This document shows positions 24,873 through 35,600 of a stretch of DNA of 49,405 nucleotides, piece by piece. Within the stretch, counting starts at the first letter, position 1. Each line of letters opens with the position of its first letter. The translations under genes and the position numbers were made by a program. The stretch is from positions 1 to 49,405 of the forward strand of contig OMXL01000020.1 in the NCBI GenBank assembly GCA_900314985.1, read 5' to 3'. The stretch is from an uncultured Prevotellaceae bacterium (GTDB lineage: Bacteria > Bacteroidota > Bacteroidia > Bacteroidales > Bacteroidaceae). Under the pieces are notes generated by a model. That model was not told the origin of the DNA. It did not search any database and saw nothing but the letters and a program-made list of their open reading frames with translations.

Positions 24873-24944
24873 TTCTCTAAATGGTGTTCTTTTTCACCAT
24901 GCAAAAGTAGCAAAAAAATAATGAAAAGAACACAATTTAGAGAA
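24873..24944. promoter_or_regulatory. Regulator promoter framed by a 21-bp inverted repeat
   Basis: Arms 24873-24893 and 24924-24944 match as inverted repeats at 20 of 21 bases. The 30-nt centre contains the minus-strand -7 box TACTTTTG (24902-24909). One arm overlies the 5' UTR next to the ATG (24866), the other the -33 region. This suggests binding by a dimeric regulator, perhaps autoregulation, or an mRNA structure. Confidence 0.6.
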
Positions 24945-24989
24945 TATTAATAATTATCTGACGGAAATGACTTGGAATACGAGGAAGGG

Positions 24990-26237
24990 TCACAGTTTCA
25001 GGAGCTTCTCAGTCCTGACACCATTCTTGCCCTTGAGTTGTACGAGATAGGGACCATGCGCCACCATGCTGGTATCGATGATGGCCGTACGAGAGGCCTG
25101 ACCCTTACCCATGGTGACACCACTCATGCTGAGCAACTGCCAAGTGAAAGGGAAGTCATTGTCAGCCTCAACACGTAACATGTTACGGTCTTCTGTGGGC
25201 ATGAAGATAAAGCTGTTGTCGAGCTTAGACTCTTGAAGACCAGCAGCCGGTCCGAAGAGCGGAGCAGGAGACTCTACGGAGGGGTGACCATCGCTGATGG
25301 TAGGCCATCCGTCGTTTCCCCACTCCACCTTGTCCATATAGACCACACGTCCTGCTTCGACATCGCTGGCTTGGAAGCCATGATAGAGCACCCACGTCTG
25401 ACCAGCATCATCAGTGATAAACTCAGAGCAGTGACCAGGACCATAGACCTCATTGCTCTTGGTGAGCAAGGTGGTAAAGTTATCACCTATAGCACTACGG
25501 CCATTACGGTCGACATAAGGTCCGAAGAGGTTGCGTGAACGAGCGACCACCAGACGATAGGTACTCTTGGCACCTTCGCAACAAGAACCCGCAGAGCCTA
25601 CCAGATAGAAGAAGCCATCGTGCTTCACAATCATCGTAGCCTCTATCAGTCCGCCCGCAATCTTCTTGGGTGTACAACCCTCCTTGATGCTCAGACCATC
25701 TTCAGTCAGCTCTACACCATAGATATCGTGGAAAGAGCCCCAGAAGAGGTAGTTGTGGCCATCTTCCTGGATGAAGAAAGGGTCGATGCAGTTCTCGATG
25801 CCAATCTCAGAAGAGATAAACAACTTGTGCGCATCGTGGAAGCCACCATTGGGGCGACTGCTGACAGCCACACCGATGCCACACTCCCACGTCTTACCCC
25901 ATTCCGACTTGGAATAATAAAGCACGTACTGGCCGTTGACATAATTGATGTCGGGAGCCCAGATGCCACCATTGGGAACGAAGTCCATGGGACGAGTATT
26001 ATCGTTGAAGGCCGTACCCGCAAAGACCCAGTTGACGAGGTTCTTGGAACGATAGATGGGAACATTGTGCGTATCCTCTGTCGCATAGAGGTAGAAGAAT
26101 CCATCAGAAGCCTTGATAACCGTAGGGTCAGGCAGACTATAGTGGATGACAGGATTCTGATAGGTATCACCGGCCTTGACTGTACAAGACAGACAGGCCA
26201 GTGATAAAGCAATCGTTACGATTCTAAAAATATTCAT
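24990..26237 (-). CDS. GH43 glycosidase
   Basis: 415 residues from the ATG at 26237 (MNIFRIVTIALSLACLSCTV signal); an upstream ATG at 26333 lies inside the preceding gene. The five-bladed propeller of GH43 shows catalytic base Asp37 in YSLPDPTVI, transition-state Asp152 in CIDPFF and acid Glu199 in LIEATM, plus GGIWAPDI and GPGHCSEF. A C-terminal segment (from about 365) ends in HGPYLVQLKGKNGV, similar to secretion tails. GH43 enzymes act on arabinofuranosyl, xylosyl or galactofuranosyl links by inversion; the target here is not evident. It is last in unit B, 19 bp after the SusE-like gene. Confidence 0.9.
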   Translation of the reverse strand: MNIFRIVTIALSLACLSCTVKAGDTYQNPVIHYSLPDPTVIKASDGFFYLYATEDTHNVPIYRSKNLVNWVFAGTAFNDNTRPMDFVPNGGIWAPDINYVNGQYVLYYSKSEWGKTWECGIGVAVSSRPNGGFHDAHKLFISSEIGIENCIDPFFIQEDGHNYLFWGSFHDIYGVELTEDGLSIKEGCTPKKIAGGLIEATMIVKHDGFFYLVGSAGSCCEGAKSTYRLVVARSRNLFGPYVDRNGRSAIGDNFTTLLTKSNEVYGPGHCSEFITDDAGQTWVLYHGFQASDVEAGRVVYMDKVEWGNDGWPTISDGHPSVESPAPLFGPAAGLQESKLDNSFIFMPTEDRNMLRVEADNDFPFTWQLLSMSGVTMGKGQASRTAIIDTSMVAHGPYLVQLKGKNGVRTEKLLKL

Positions 26238-26256
26238 ATTATAGACTATTGAAGAT

Positions 26257-27405
26257 TCACTCAGCAGGTTCAAACGAAGTATGCAGGTCGGTAGCCAGGA
26301 GACAGAGTGTGAAGGTGTAGCGTCCACTGACACTGGGCACCCACTTCACGTCACCACCAGCACTTTGCAAACGATACATATTCAGACGATGGTCGGTCAA
26401 CGGGTCGGCATTGTTTTCTGGAGCGAAGAAGAAGTTGTCGCCCCAGCTGCCGCCAAGACCAATCTTCAGTTCACCCCCAGCGATAAACTCGCCCGTCCAG
26501 GCATAGTAGTAAGGCTCACGCGCCGTACCCACCATATCCATGTGTCCGTCGGGTGTATTGACATTCCAGCCAACAGAACAACCATTGCCACAGATCCAGA
26601 TGACGTCAGGAGACGGCAGCGTCACGATATCCAGCACACGGCAGTCGTTGTATTCAGGGTTGATGTCGACAATGATGGTACGACGACCATTGACACTGTT
26701 GTCAAACTCCGTAAAGGTACCCTCAGTGACATACTCCATCTGCTCACCATCGCCATCAGCCGCCATGCCATAGACCGGATAGTCCTCTTCGCTGGTAGTA
26801 AAGTGGTAGCTGCAGGCCTTGAGGTTGATGACAGCCTCATAGATGCCCGTACCTAACTGGCGCTGTTCCAGACGCTGAGTTGTCACGTTGCCGGACACAG
26901 CATCGGTCATGACCATATAGAGATAAGTGGGATACTTCTCATAACCAATGGCTGTAAACTCAACAGTTGACACTTCAGGACGAACATAACGCGTCTCGTT
27001 GTTGACAGCGCTTACCACCTGAGCGGTCAGGCGAACAGACTGTCCGGGCAGTGCCCAACGAGCTACCAGAGAGTTCAGTTCATCGTGGGTCAGGGTCAGA
27101 CTGAGGTTGGTGCCAGCATCGATATAAGCCGACTTCTGATCCTTCTGAGACGAAGGATAGATACAGAGCTTGTAGGTCACTTCATCGTCGGGAGAGACAG
27201 GACTGGTAGCCTTGTCCCACGAGAAGGTGACGGCAGCCTGTCCTCCCATACCTTTGTCAAGGACAATCTCCTCAACGGAGCTGCGGACGTGCATCTCGTC
27301 GGCATTATAGGGCAGCGAGAAATATTCCGGGTCTTTATTGCAAGATGTCAGAATAGCACAGATTACACTGAGTAAACTGACGTTATATAATAGTTTCTTT
27401 TTCAT
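26257..27405 (-). CDS. SusE-like outer-membrane lipoprotein
   Basis: 382 residues from MKKKLLYNVS (ATG at 27405; an ATG at 27411 is also possible). The lipobox LTSC with Cys near 21 marks a lipoprotein. Residues 45-160 form an Ig-like SusE N-terminal domain (TFSWDKATSP....YKLCIYPS). Carbohydrate-binding modules follow, with VIWICGNGCSVGWNVNTPDGH, AWTGEFIAGGELKIGLGG and the end GGDVKWVPSVSGRYTFTL. It sits directly after SusD, the usual SusE place, and would hold glycan at the surface for the SusC/D transporter. Confidence 0.85.
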   Translation of the reverse strand: MKKKLLYNVSLLSVICAILTSCNKDPEYFSLPYNADEMHVRSSVEEIVLDKGMGGQAAVTFSWDKATSPVSPDDEVTYKLCIYPSSQKDQKSAYIDAGTNLSLTLTHDELNSLVARWALPGQSVRLTAQVVSAVNNETRYVRPEVSTVEFTAIGYEKYPTYLYMVMTDAVSGNVTTQRLEQRQLGTGIYEAVINLKACSYHFTTSEEDYPVYGMAADGDGEQMEYVTEGTFTEFDNSVNGRRTIIVDINPEYNDCRVLDIVTLPSPDVIWICGNGCSVGWNVNTPDGHMDMVGTAREPYYYAWTGEFIAGGELKIGLGGSWGDNFFFAPENNADPLTDHRLNMYRLQSAGGDVKWVPSVSGRYTFTLCLLATDLHTSFEPAE

Positions 27406-27425
27406 AATCATTATCTTTTCACGAT

Positions 27426-29357
27426 TTACTGTTCACTATTTTCTGATAGCCAGAAAGGAGCCTCGCGAAGGTTTGGATTCTTCTCGTACTCATCAATGTA
27501 GATAGGCATCCAGTAGTATTGGCGCTTCCATACACGTGTCTGGAAGACGGTGCGCTTAAAGAACTCGCTCTGGTTGGTTCCCTGGAAGTTCATGCCATAG
27601 TCGTCGCCACACATCTCAGGAAGACTCTCGGCCTGCATCCAACGACGGATATCGTACCAGCGGTTGTTCTCGCAGCACAGCTCTACACGACGCTCAGCAC
27701 GTACTACACGACGCACATCTTCCTGGGTATTCTGAATCTGGATGTAGTCGGGATCGCTGGCATCTACCGTATCAAAGGTATACTTACGCACACCAGCACG
27801 CTCACGAATACGGTTCAGGTAGATCAGGGCTTCAGCACGTGAAGCGGCATTGTCAGTAGCTTCGTTGAGTGCCTCAGCATAGTCGAGGTAGGTGAAGGCC
27901 AGGCGGTAGGTAAAGCCCTGACGCTCGGTGACGGCACCTGTCAGGTAGTTGTCGAGCACGTTTAGACCCTTACGAGCCAGATAGCCATTCTGCGGAGCAT
28001 CGTGGGGCGAAGAGGTCTGTACGTTGTCAAGACCATTCTTAAAGAAGCTGTACTTACGCTTGGCGACGGCAAGCCATGCGCCATGGAAGCTGACAGCGTT
28101 ATAGAAGCGAGGCTCACGGTTGCAGTACATGTTATAGGTACCGCGGGCAGTAATCTCGCCTGGATTGCCAGTACCGTACTCCCAAGAGGTGACGTTGGGA
28201 CGCGACTCTACGACACGTGAGAAGCCTGTCTCTACGTAGCCGCTGTTGGGGTCGTCGATGGGCAGACCATTGGCCATGAAGAAGGCATCTACTAAGCCCT
28301 GGTATACGCCGAGGCCGTTACCACCGCCGTAGTCACGTACTGAGACCACACGCAAGAAGACATCCTTATAACCATTGTTTTTAGTCACAGGGAAAGTAAT
28401 CTCGTGGTTACCCTCGCTCCAGCGCTTGATATGTACATTATAGGTTGAGAGGAAGGGGTCGATGCCGCCGTTTGGACCAGGCTCAGTATAGAGCGCATAA
28501 CCAGCTGCCTCTGCCTCGTCGATGCACAGTTTGAGTGCCTCAACAGCTCTCGTCCACTTCTGTGGGTCATAGTTAGGATTGAAGATCTGCTCACCCTTAT
28601 CATTCACATAGTTGGTGTACCATGGGTTGCCGTTTACCAGCGGACTGGCGGCAAAGAGCAGCATGCGAGAACGTACGGTGAGCGCCATGATACGGTTGAT
28701 GCGACCATACTTCGAGGGATCGTCGTACGTCGGAGGCAATGCCATGGCAGCCTCCAACATCTGCTGGTCGCAGTAGTTCACCACATCGTCGAACTTCGAC
28801 TGACCTACCATGAGGTCAGAGAGCTCAAAGTCGGTAGGAGCGATGTAGTCAGGCTTGAAGGGAATGCCGCCATAGTTCTCGGCCATCTGCCACCAAGCGT
28901 AGGCACAGAGGAACTTCACCTCATTCTTCATATTGTCAACCTCCGACTGTGGCAGGTCGTAATCAGGCATGGCCTTCACCATGTCGCGGAAGATGTAGCC
29001 ATGACGGATATAGCGTGGCATCATATGCCAGAGGTCGCCACCCCACTGTGAGTTGATGGTCCACTGTCCGAGAATCTTCGGAATGACGCGGTTCCAGTCC
29101 CACTGCTGCCAACGGGCAGAGGGTGTCAGGTCGTCGGCAAAGACTTCATAGCCGTCAGACATGAGTTGCCACTTATCGGGGGTATGAATAATGTTATAGA
29201 CATAGCTGAGCCACGAGTACACCTTGTCGCGGTTCTCGAAAGCCATTTCAGTGGTCAACTCCGTGTCGGGCTCTTTATCCAGGTAGTCTGAGCAGGAAAC
29301 CAGTGAGGCACCGCCAAGACAGATGGCACTGATGATATATAATAGTTTCTTTTTCAT
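27426..29357 (-). CDS. SusD/RagB-family glycan-binding lipoprotein
   Basis: 643 residues. The lipobox LVSC with Cys near 22 is followed by SDYLDKEPDTELT, a classical SusD start. TPR-like helical segments (FLCAYAWWQMAENYGGIPF; VRSRMLLFAASPLVNG) and the C-terminal signature YLNRIRERAGV.....EDVRRVVRAERRVELCCENNRWYDIRRW place it firmly in the SusD/RagB family. It caps SusC at the cell surface and delivers oligosaccharides for TonB-dependent uptake. It lies 13 bp after SusC. The imported glycan is probably a mannan-like or mixed alpha-glycan, judged from neighbours only. Confidence 0.96.
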   Translation of the reverse strand: MKKKLLYIISAICLGGASLVSCSDYLDKEPDTELTTEMAFENRDKVYSWLSYVYNIIHTPDKWQLMSDGYEVFADDLTPSARWQQWDWNRVIPKILGQWTINSQWGGDLWHMMPRYIRHGYIFRDMVKAMPDYDLPQSEVDNMKNEVKFLCAYAWWQMAENYGGIPFKPDYIAPTDFELSDLMVGQSKFDDVVNYCDQQMLEAAMALPPTYDDPSKYGRINRIMALTVRSRMLLFAASPLVNGNPWYTNYVNDKGEQIFNPNYDPQKWTRAVEALKLCIDEAEAAGYALYTEPGPNGGIDPFLSTYNVHIKRWSEGNHEITFPVTKNNGYKDVFLRVVSVRDYGGGNGLGVYQGLVDAFFMANGLPIDDPNSGYVETGFSRVVESRPNVTSWEYGTGNPGEITARGTYNMYCNREPRFYNAVSFHGAWLAVAKRKYSFFKNGLDNVQTSSPHDAPQNGYLARKGLNVLDNYLTGAVTERQGFTYRLAFTYLDYAEALNEATDNAASRAEALIYLNRIRERAGVRKYTFDTVDASDPDYIQIQNTQEDVRRVVRAERRVELCCENNRWYDIRRWMQAESLPEMCGDDYGMNFQGTNQSEFFKRTVFQTRVWKRQYYWMPIYIDEYEKNPNLREAPFWLSENSEQ

Positions 29358-29370
29358 GATTCGTTACATA

Positions 29371-32300
29371 TTAGAAATTAACGTCGATACCAAACATCAC
29401 TGAGCGGTTCATCGGATATTTCAGACCGTCGTTGGTACCCAACTCAGGATCCCATAGTTTGAAGTCAGAGAGGCAGAAGAGGTTGTTACCACTGACGAAG
29501 ACACGACAGCTCTTCACATAGAAGCGTTCGAACCACGCCTTGGGGAAGGTATAGCCCACCTCAATGGTCTTACAACGCAGGAAACTCATGTCTTTCTTCC
29601 ACCAAGTAGAAGCACGGTAGTTGTTCTTGTTAGGACCGTATGTCAGACGTGGCCAGAAAGCATAGGGGTCCTGGTTGGTCTCAGTCCAACGATCGTCGAG
29701 ATTATAGGCATAGGCATTACCCTCTGTAGTAGTACCTCCACCAGGCAGGAAGTAAGGCTGTCCGCCAATAACGCGGTACATATCACCCGTACCCTGGAAG
29801 AAGAAATTCAGGTCGAAGTTCTTGTAGCTGATGACACCGCCGAAACCATAGACGATGCGTGGGTCAACGGTACCACCGATAAATCCTTCGTCCTCTTCAG
29901 TAATAACACCATCACCATTCACGTCAACATACTTGATGTCGCCAGGATAGAGCTTCACGGCACCGACACCTTCCTGCGAAGGAATGCCGTCTTTCAGCGT
30001 ACCGTCCTCGTTGAAGTCGTCATAGGTAAACAAACGCTCAGCGGTCAAGCCCCACAGCTCATTCATCGAACGACCGGTCTGCGAACGGTGCGTACCCTTC
30101 AAAGCATCGGGTTCGTCTTTCTCGACCACCTCGTTCTTTGCGTATGTGAAGTTAGCGTAAGCAGACGTAAACAAATCCTTCGTCCACTGCTTGTGGAAGT
30201 TCAGCGTCATCTCGATACCCTGATTCTTCACCTTACCGAAGTTAGCCCAAGGAGCAGTGACAAAACCCGTCTGTGTAGGGATGATAGTACGCTGCATGAA
30301 GATATCCTTACGGTCTTCACGGAAAATATCAAAATTGAAGTCGAGCATGTTCCAAAGTCCCAGTTCAATACCGAAATTCTTTTTGGTAACAGTCTCCCAG
30401 GTCAGGTTGTCGACACCAATCTCACCCTCAGTGATACCTTTCTTGATATAGTCGCGCTGTCCGTTAGTACCCCACTTATAACCCTCTTGCTCGGTATACA
30501 GCGTGCCGAGGTAAGCAAAGCGGCGTCCACCGATATTGTCGTCACCGGCCTGACCGATGCTGGCACGGAACTTAATCTTATGGAAGATGGGCTTCATGCT
30601 CTCCATGAAAGGCTCCTCGCTGAGCAGCCATCCAATAGCAAACGAGGGGAAGAAACCGAAACGCTTGCCCTTGGCAAAATTCTCAGAACCGTTGTAGCCG
30701 AAGTTAAACTCAGCCACGTAGCGGTTGTCGAAGGTGGTAGACAGACGACCGGCAAGACCCTGCTTGCGATAGTCCTGAATGCTACCATCGTCGTATGCCT
30801 GCTGGTTGTAGAGCAGCATGGCATCCACGTCAAACTTGCCGAAACGACGGTTGTACATCAGATCCGCTTCGAAGTACACGTTGGTGTTACCATACTCTGT
30901 GCCTTGCTCAGAACCCATAGAGTCGTCACCCGTCTCAAACTGTGTATAGATGAGGTTACCTTCTTCGTCACGGCCTGTGGCGGGGAATACGGTGGCAGGC
31001 TTGGCGGTACGACTGCGACGGCTACGGTTCCAACGGTCGAAGCTGAACAAAGCCTTAGCTTTCAGACCTGGGGTAAACATCTTCAGGTCCTGCTCTACGC
31101 TGAACAGCGTCTGTATCTTGCTGGAAGTGGTAAAGTCATAGCCCTGCTGGGTCACTGTGCGCCAAGGGTTTGCACGGTTGGAAATCAAGGGGATAGCACC
31201 GTCGCTATAACGGGCAGGATGGATGAAGGGCAGCGTGCGGAAAGCCTCACCAAAGGCACCATCTGTATCGCAACGCTGTTTCTTGAAGCGATTCAGGTAA
31301 CCACCGATGTTGACGCGCAGCATTGTGGTTTTCGTCACATCCATATCAATATTGGTACGCAGGTTAAACTGCTGGTTGTTGGTGGCATTGTCGAAGATCA
31401 GACTCTTATCCTGCTCTAAGATACCCGTCTCCTTGAAATAAGAAGCCACGATGCTGTAGCGCAGGAAGTCGGAACCACCACTAATATCCAGGTTACCACG
31501 TGTGGTGTAGGCATAATCCTTGGTGATGGCGTCCACCCAGTTGACATCAGGATACAGGTCGGGGTCATAGCCCGAACGCGTACGGTCAATCTGCTGTTGC
31601 GTGAAAGGCTGTGCCACGCCATCCTGTGCGGCCAACTCGTTGAGCAGCGACATATAGTCAGGTGCATTCAAGAACTCAGGCAACTTGGTGGGCTGGTTGA
31701 TGCTATGCTCCAAGTGGAAGCGCACCTGTGGCGCACCAATCTTACCACGCTTGGTGGTGATGACGATGACACCGTTAGCACCACGTACACCATACATGGC
31801 AGATGCTGATGCGTCTTTCAATATAGAGAACGACTCAATCTCCGATACATCGACATTGTTCAGGTCGCGAGCCACACCATCAATCAGAATCAGTGGGTTG
31901 TTGCTACCTGAGAAGGTAGAGATACCACGAATCCAGAAGTTGGAATCGTCGTAGCCTGGTTCACCAGAGCGCTGGATACCAATGACACCGCTCAGCTTAC
32001 CAGCCAAGTTATTAGATAATGTACGTGTGGAGCCAAACATCAGTTCTCCGGGATTGATAGTCTCGATAGAACCGATGATGGAGGCTTTCTTCTGACTGGT
32101 ATAACCGGTCACGACCACCTCATTGAACTCGTTGGCTTCCTCTTCCATCATCACATTGATGAGTCGCGCACCGTTGACCTTGACAGTCTTACGTTTGAAA
32201 CCGATGTAGGTCAGTTCCAGCTCGGTAGAACTCTTCTGAGGCACATTGAGGCGGAACATACCATCCATATCCGTAATGGTACGTGCCTGTCCTCCGATGA

Positions 32301-32505
32301 CGGATACCGTCACACCGATCAGCGGCTCTTTGTTCTGGTCGGTCACTAAACCCGTCACCTGGACATCACCGGCCGATTGCTGCGCAGAAGCAGTGACCGC
32401 CAACGGTACATTCAAGACCAGCACAGCCGCCAGACAGGCGGTTCGTGCCCATGCTCCGACGACGGTTCTGAAGCTTGCTAATAGTTGTTTCTTCATGTCA
32501 GTCAT
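29371..32505 (-). CDS. SusC/RagA-family TonB-linked outer-membrane transporter
   Basis: 1044 residues from the ATG at 32505 (32496 also possible). The ATG at 32625 lies upstream of the -7 box and inside the operator. The signal peptide ends near TASAQQ. A carboxypeptidase-like domain (VTGLVTDQNKEPLIGVTVSV...DGMFRLNVP...LTYIGFKR) is followed by the TonB-box-like EVVVTGYTSQKK and a plug with the SusC hallmark ILKDASASAMYGVRGANGVIVITTK. The 22-strand barrel closes with FVSGNNLFCLSDFKLWDPE and a terminal Phe. It imports oligosaccharides with SusD. It is first gene of unit B behind operator B. Confidence 0.97.
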   Translation of the reverse strand: MTDMKKQLLASFRTVVGAWARTACLAAVLVLNVPLAVTASAQQSAGDVQVTGLVTDQNKEPLIGVTVSVIGGQARTITDMDGMFRLNVPQKSSTELELTYIGFKRKTVKVNGARLINVMMEEEANEFNEVVVTGYTSQKKASIIGSIETINPGELMFGSTRTLSNNLAGKLSGVIGIQRSGEPGYDDSNFWIRGISTFSGSNNPLILIDGVARDLNNVDVSEIESFSILKDASASAMYGVRGANGVIVITTKRGKIGAPQVRFHLEHSINQPTKLPEFLNAPDYMSLLNELAAQDGVAQPFTQQQIDRTRSGYDPDLYPDVNWVDAITKDYAYTTRGNLDISGGSDFLRYSIVASYFKETGILEQDKSLIFDNATNNQQFNLRTNIDMDVTKTTMLRVNIGGYLNRFKKQRCDTDGAFGEAFRTLPFIHPARYSDGAIPLISNRANPWRTVTQQGYDFTTSSKIQTLFSVEQDLKMFTPGLKAKALFSFDRWNRSRRSRTAKPATVFPATGRDEEGNLIYTQFETGDDSMGSEQGTEYGNTNVYFEADLMYNRRFGKFDVDAMLLYNQQAYDDGSIQDYRKQGLAGRLSTTFDNRYVAEFNFGYNGSENFAKGKRFGFFPSFAIGWLLSEEPFMESMKPIFHKIKFRASIGQAGDDNIGGRRFAYLGTLYTEQEGYKWGTNGQRDYIKKGITEGEIGVDNLTWETVTKKNFGIELGLWNMLDFNFDIFREDRKDIFMQRTIIPTQTGFVTAPWANFGKVKNQGIEMTLNFHKQWTKDLFTSAYANFTYAKNEVVEKDEPDALKGTHRSQTGRSMNELWGLTAERLFTYDDFNEDGTLKDGIPSQEGVGAVKLYPGDIKYVDVNGDGVITEEDEGFIGGTVDPRIVYGFGGVISYKNFDLNFFFQGTGDMYRVIGGQPYFLPGGGTTTEGNAYAYNLDDRWTETNQDPYAFWPRLTYGPNKNNYRASTWWKKDMSFLRCKTIEVGYTFPKAWFERFYVKSCRVFVSGNNLFCLSDFKLWDPELGTNDGLKYPMNRSVMFGIDVNF

Positions 32506-32550
32506 TTTGTTTCTTTGATAATTTTGGATTGATTTTGTAGTTTTCTGCTG

Positions 32551-32558
32551 CAAAATTA
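32551..32558 (-). promoter_or_regulatory. Promoter -7 box of PUL unit B (susC)
   Basis: The minus strand reads TAATTTTG, which fits TAnnTTTG, 46 bp upstream of the SusC ATG. No TTG is at -33. Confidence 0.6.
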
Positions 32559-32590
32559 CGGTGTTTTCTCTACCTGCGTAGAAAACAAAA

Positions 32591-32623
32591 GAATTGTATA
32601 ACCGTATTTTGGTTATACAATTC
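32591..32623. promoter_or_regulatory. PUL operator B (perfect 13-bp inverted repeat)
   Basis: GAATTGTATAACC (32591-32603) and GGTTATACAATTC (32611-32623) are exact inverted arms with a 7-nt centre. The centre (32607) is 52.5 bp upstream of the centre of the unit B -7 box, the same offset as at operator A. It is the longest of the copies. Confidence 0.85.
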
Positions 32624-32690
32624 AATTGTTCCTGAATACCAAATAGTTACGCTTATAACATTACTACAATGTATAAAGATTATCTGTCTT

Positions 32691-35600
32691 CTATTTGTGG
32701 ACATCACCCCGATTTGACGTCTCGAGAAGACGAGAAACGGGGGTTGCCTCGGCCAATGTGCCACTGAAAAGGGTGGCAGCAAAGACTACTACGTGTTCGT
32801 CGACTGGCAGCACCACCTGATGACAGCCTTTCGGGAGGTCGATACGTACCTTATACATATAGGTAAATTCGTAGGGTTGGTCTTGTGCAGCACTATGGCG
32901 ATGCGTACCAACGTAGGCCACCTCGGCCTGTTTCAGATAACCTGTGGTATGACCCTCATGTCCCCACTGACCAACGAAGCCACTATAGAAAGGTACGTCA
33001 ACCTCCTGTCGGCTTTGTCCTGCTAGGAATGTAGCACGGCGGTCACCTTGGTTACTGGCTACCAATAGGAAGAGATGAGATGCTTCTGATGGTACCGAGA
33101 GAGTATCGCCATGACAGCTGAGACCGTTGAAACTCTCACGTTCACCAAAGACGAAGGGTACGCCACCAGCCGTCAGCGAATCAGGGAACAGCTCAGCCGC
33201 ATAACTGTAACCAGCCTCGAAGTCTGCTTCCGAGCGGAACTCGTTGAAAGTGGCACATTTACGATTATAGGGCAACTGCACCGTCTGGTATCTTCCCTCA
33301 GACGGTAGGGCTTTGGAAGAAGCCAGCTTCACCTTATAGGTTTTGACACTACTCGGTTTTATCGTTACCTGCAGTTGGCGTTCCTCGAAAGAGGCTGCTG
33401 ACAACGTACGCTCTGTACCGTCGGCCTCCACTGCTTGAAGGATATCGGCAGGGAATGTCAGATGAGCCTTTTGCGTAGCCTTTCCTCCTAACTCATGGAC
33501 ACGTACCACATACTCATCGCTGACCTCGGCACGCTTCATGGTGCGGACTATCACGTTTTCATTATCACTCTGCAAGAACGACCACTCACGGCCCAGACCA
33601 CCCTTGTGCTTAGACACCGTAAAGGCACGCAACGGACTGTTCAACAGGGTTGCCTGACGCACAGTCTTAGCCATCGGCAATGCCCCAGCATGTCCTATCA
33701 GACTGTAGGTAAAGACATGATGGCCCTTGTCCTGATGTGCCTGATAGGTGTAGCCGCCACCAGGCTTGGGGGCATAGAGCAACGACAGGCGCAGGGTGTT
33801 ATCAGCAGGCTTATCCCATCCATAGCGACTGTCATTGAGGATAGTCACGCCGTAGTCGCCAGAGGCATCCGTGAGGTCTGTCCATTCATGACTGCACACC
33901 TCATAGTTGGTATCCGTATTGGTGGGTCTCTGGATGCTACCCAGTCCGAGGTCGTAGGTCGCCATCGGATTGCTGACACTCAACGGGAATTCTGCTTTCA
34001 GCAGGGCATTTTCCGCACGCCAGTCTACCACATTCTCTATATCTACCTGGTCAGCAAGAGCACCTTCATAGAGATGGACGTATTGACAGATATCGGTGTT
34101 GCCATAGCGTTTAGTGATGCGCAACGTCTGACGGACGGCGCCCTGTTCAACGAGCTGTACCTTGACATCCTGATGGATGGGCAGCGGTGCTTTGTCGAGC
34201 GTACGTTTGTGTATCTCCCAGGCTGGCCAAGCCTCGGAGGTGCAGTCATCGAGGATGACCAGTCGGATACGACGACCATCAGCCACCAGCTCCTTCCCTA
34301 CCCGCTTGTCAAACAATGACACGATGTCACCATGTTCATCAACTTGCAGGCGGTAGACGCTATTCTCTATGCAGGGGGTGTTACGGAGCTGCTGAGGAGA
34401 GCGACGAGAGGTGGCAGACAGGCTATAGACCGACATTCCCGTAGCAGGAACAGTAGCCTCAAAGAGCAACTGTCCCGTACTGCTGAGTTGTGTCTTCACA
34501 CGTCGGCCATGAGGGTCATAGACCTGATAAATGCGTCCTGCAGGCAAGTCTACCTTTACCACTGAGGTGACAGGAAAACTCTCGTTGTTATAGACCACCA
34601 AGGGTGTACCACTGGTCTGCGTGTCCAACTGGCGTGCAGCAGCTGCCATACTGTTGGTCAACACATTGGAGAACTGTTTCAGACTGAGCAACTCATCATT
34701 CCACGAAAACTCATAGGCCCTGGGAATACTCGTTCCTGTCAGGTCGTCATGGAACTGGTGCCAGATGGCACGACGCCAGGTATCAGTCATCAACTGAGTA
34801 GGATATGAACGGGTTCCCAACCAGTCAGCGATGACAGCCATGCGTTCAGCAGCATCACCCAGGTGTTCATTCTGCCGATTATAGAGTTTCATGGCAGCCT
34901 GCGAGGTGTAACAGCCGTTACCATGCAGGTCCATAGGCAGTTCACCATCAAAGACAGGCAACTCTGGATGCTTCTCATAGGGCAGGAAGTCACGGTATAG
35001 CTGGTCACTCGTAGCACTGATAATCTTAACGGGACCATTGCCTTTAAGTCCCTTTTCCACAGCACGCACCGACGATAGTGTGGGTGAGCCACCGATGTCG
35101 CCTGTACCATAATATCTGTAAGCAATGCCCAACGGACTCTCACCAGCCTCTTCCCATAAACGGCGATGGTTTGACAGGTCTATGTCAGGGTAACGGTCAG
35201 CATAGCCGAAGCCATGTACCATCATAATCTGGCTACCATCAACACCCTTCCACAATCCCATAGAGAAAGGATAGCGCTTGTTGCCTGGATAGAAAGGACG
35301 GGCACGCCAGGCCAGCTTCTGCGACGAGAAACCTATCAGACCACAATGGCTGGCCAGTGTCGGTAGTGTATAGGGGAAGCCAAAGCAGTCAGGGAGAAAG
35401 ACATCTGTGCCTTCCTTACCAAACTCCTGACGATAGAAGGTCTGTCCCAGCAGGATATTCCTGATCCATGCCTCTGGTGAACATACCATCGTCTCGTTGG
35501 CATCCCACGAACTACCCGTGATATGCCAACGGCCACGGCCAACCCACTGTTTCAATTCTGCATAGAGCTCTGGATAATACTCCTTCATCCATGCATACTT

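Noticed and set aside
24873-24944. Invertible (phase-variable) promoter
   Set aside because: The 30-nt centre is too short for the known Bacteroides promoter switches, and no invertase gene is nearby.
30088-31419. 443-residue plus-strand open frame opposite SusC
   Set aside because: Antisense to the SusC barrel; no domain, no promoter, and composition typical of a shadow frame.
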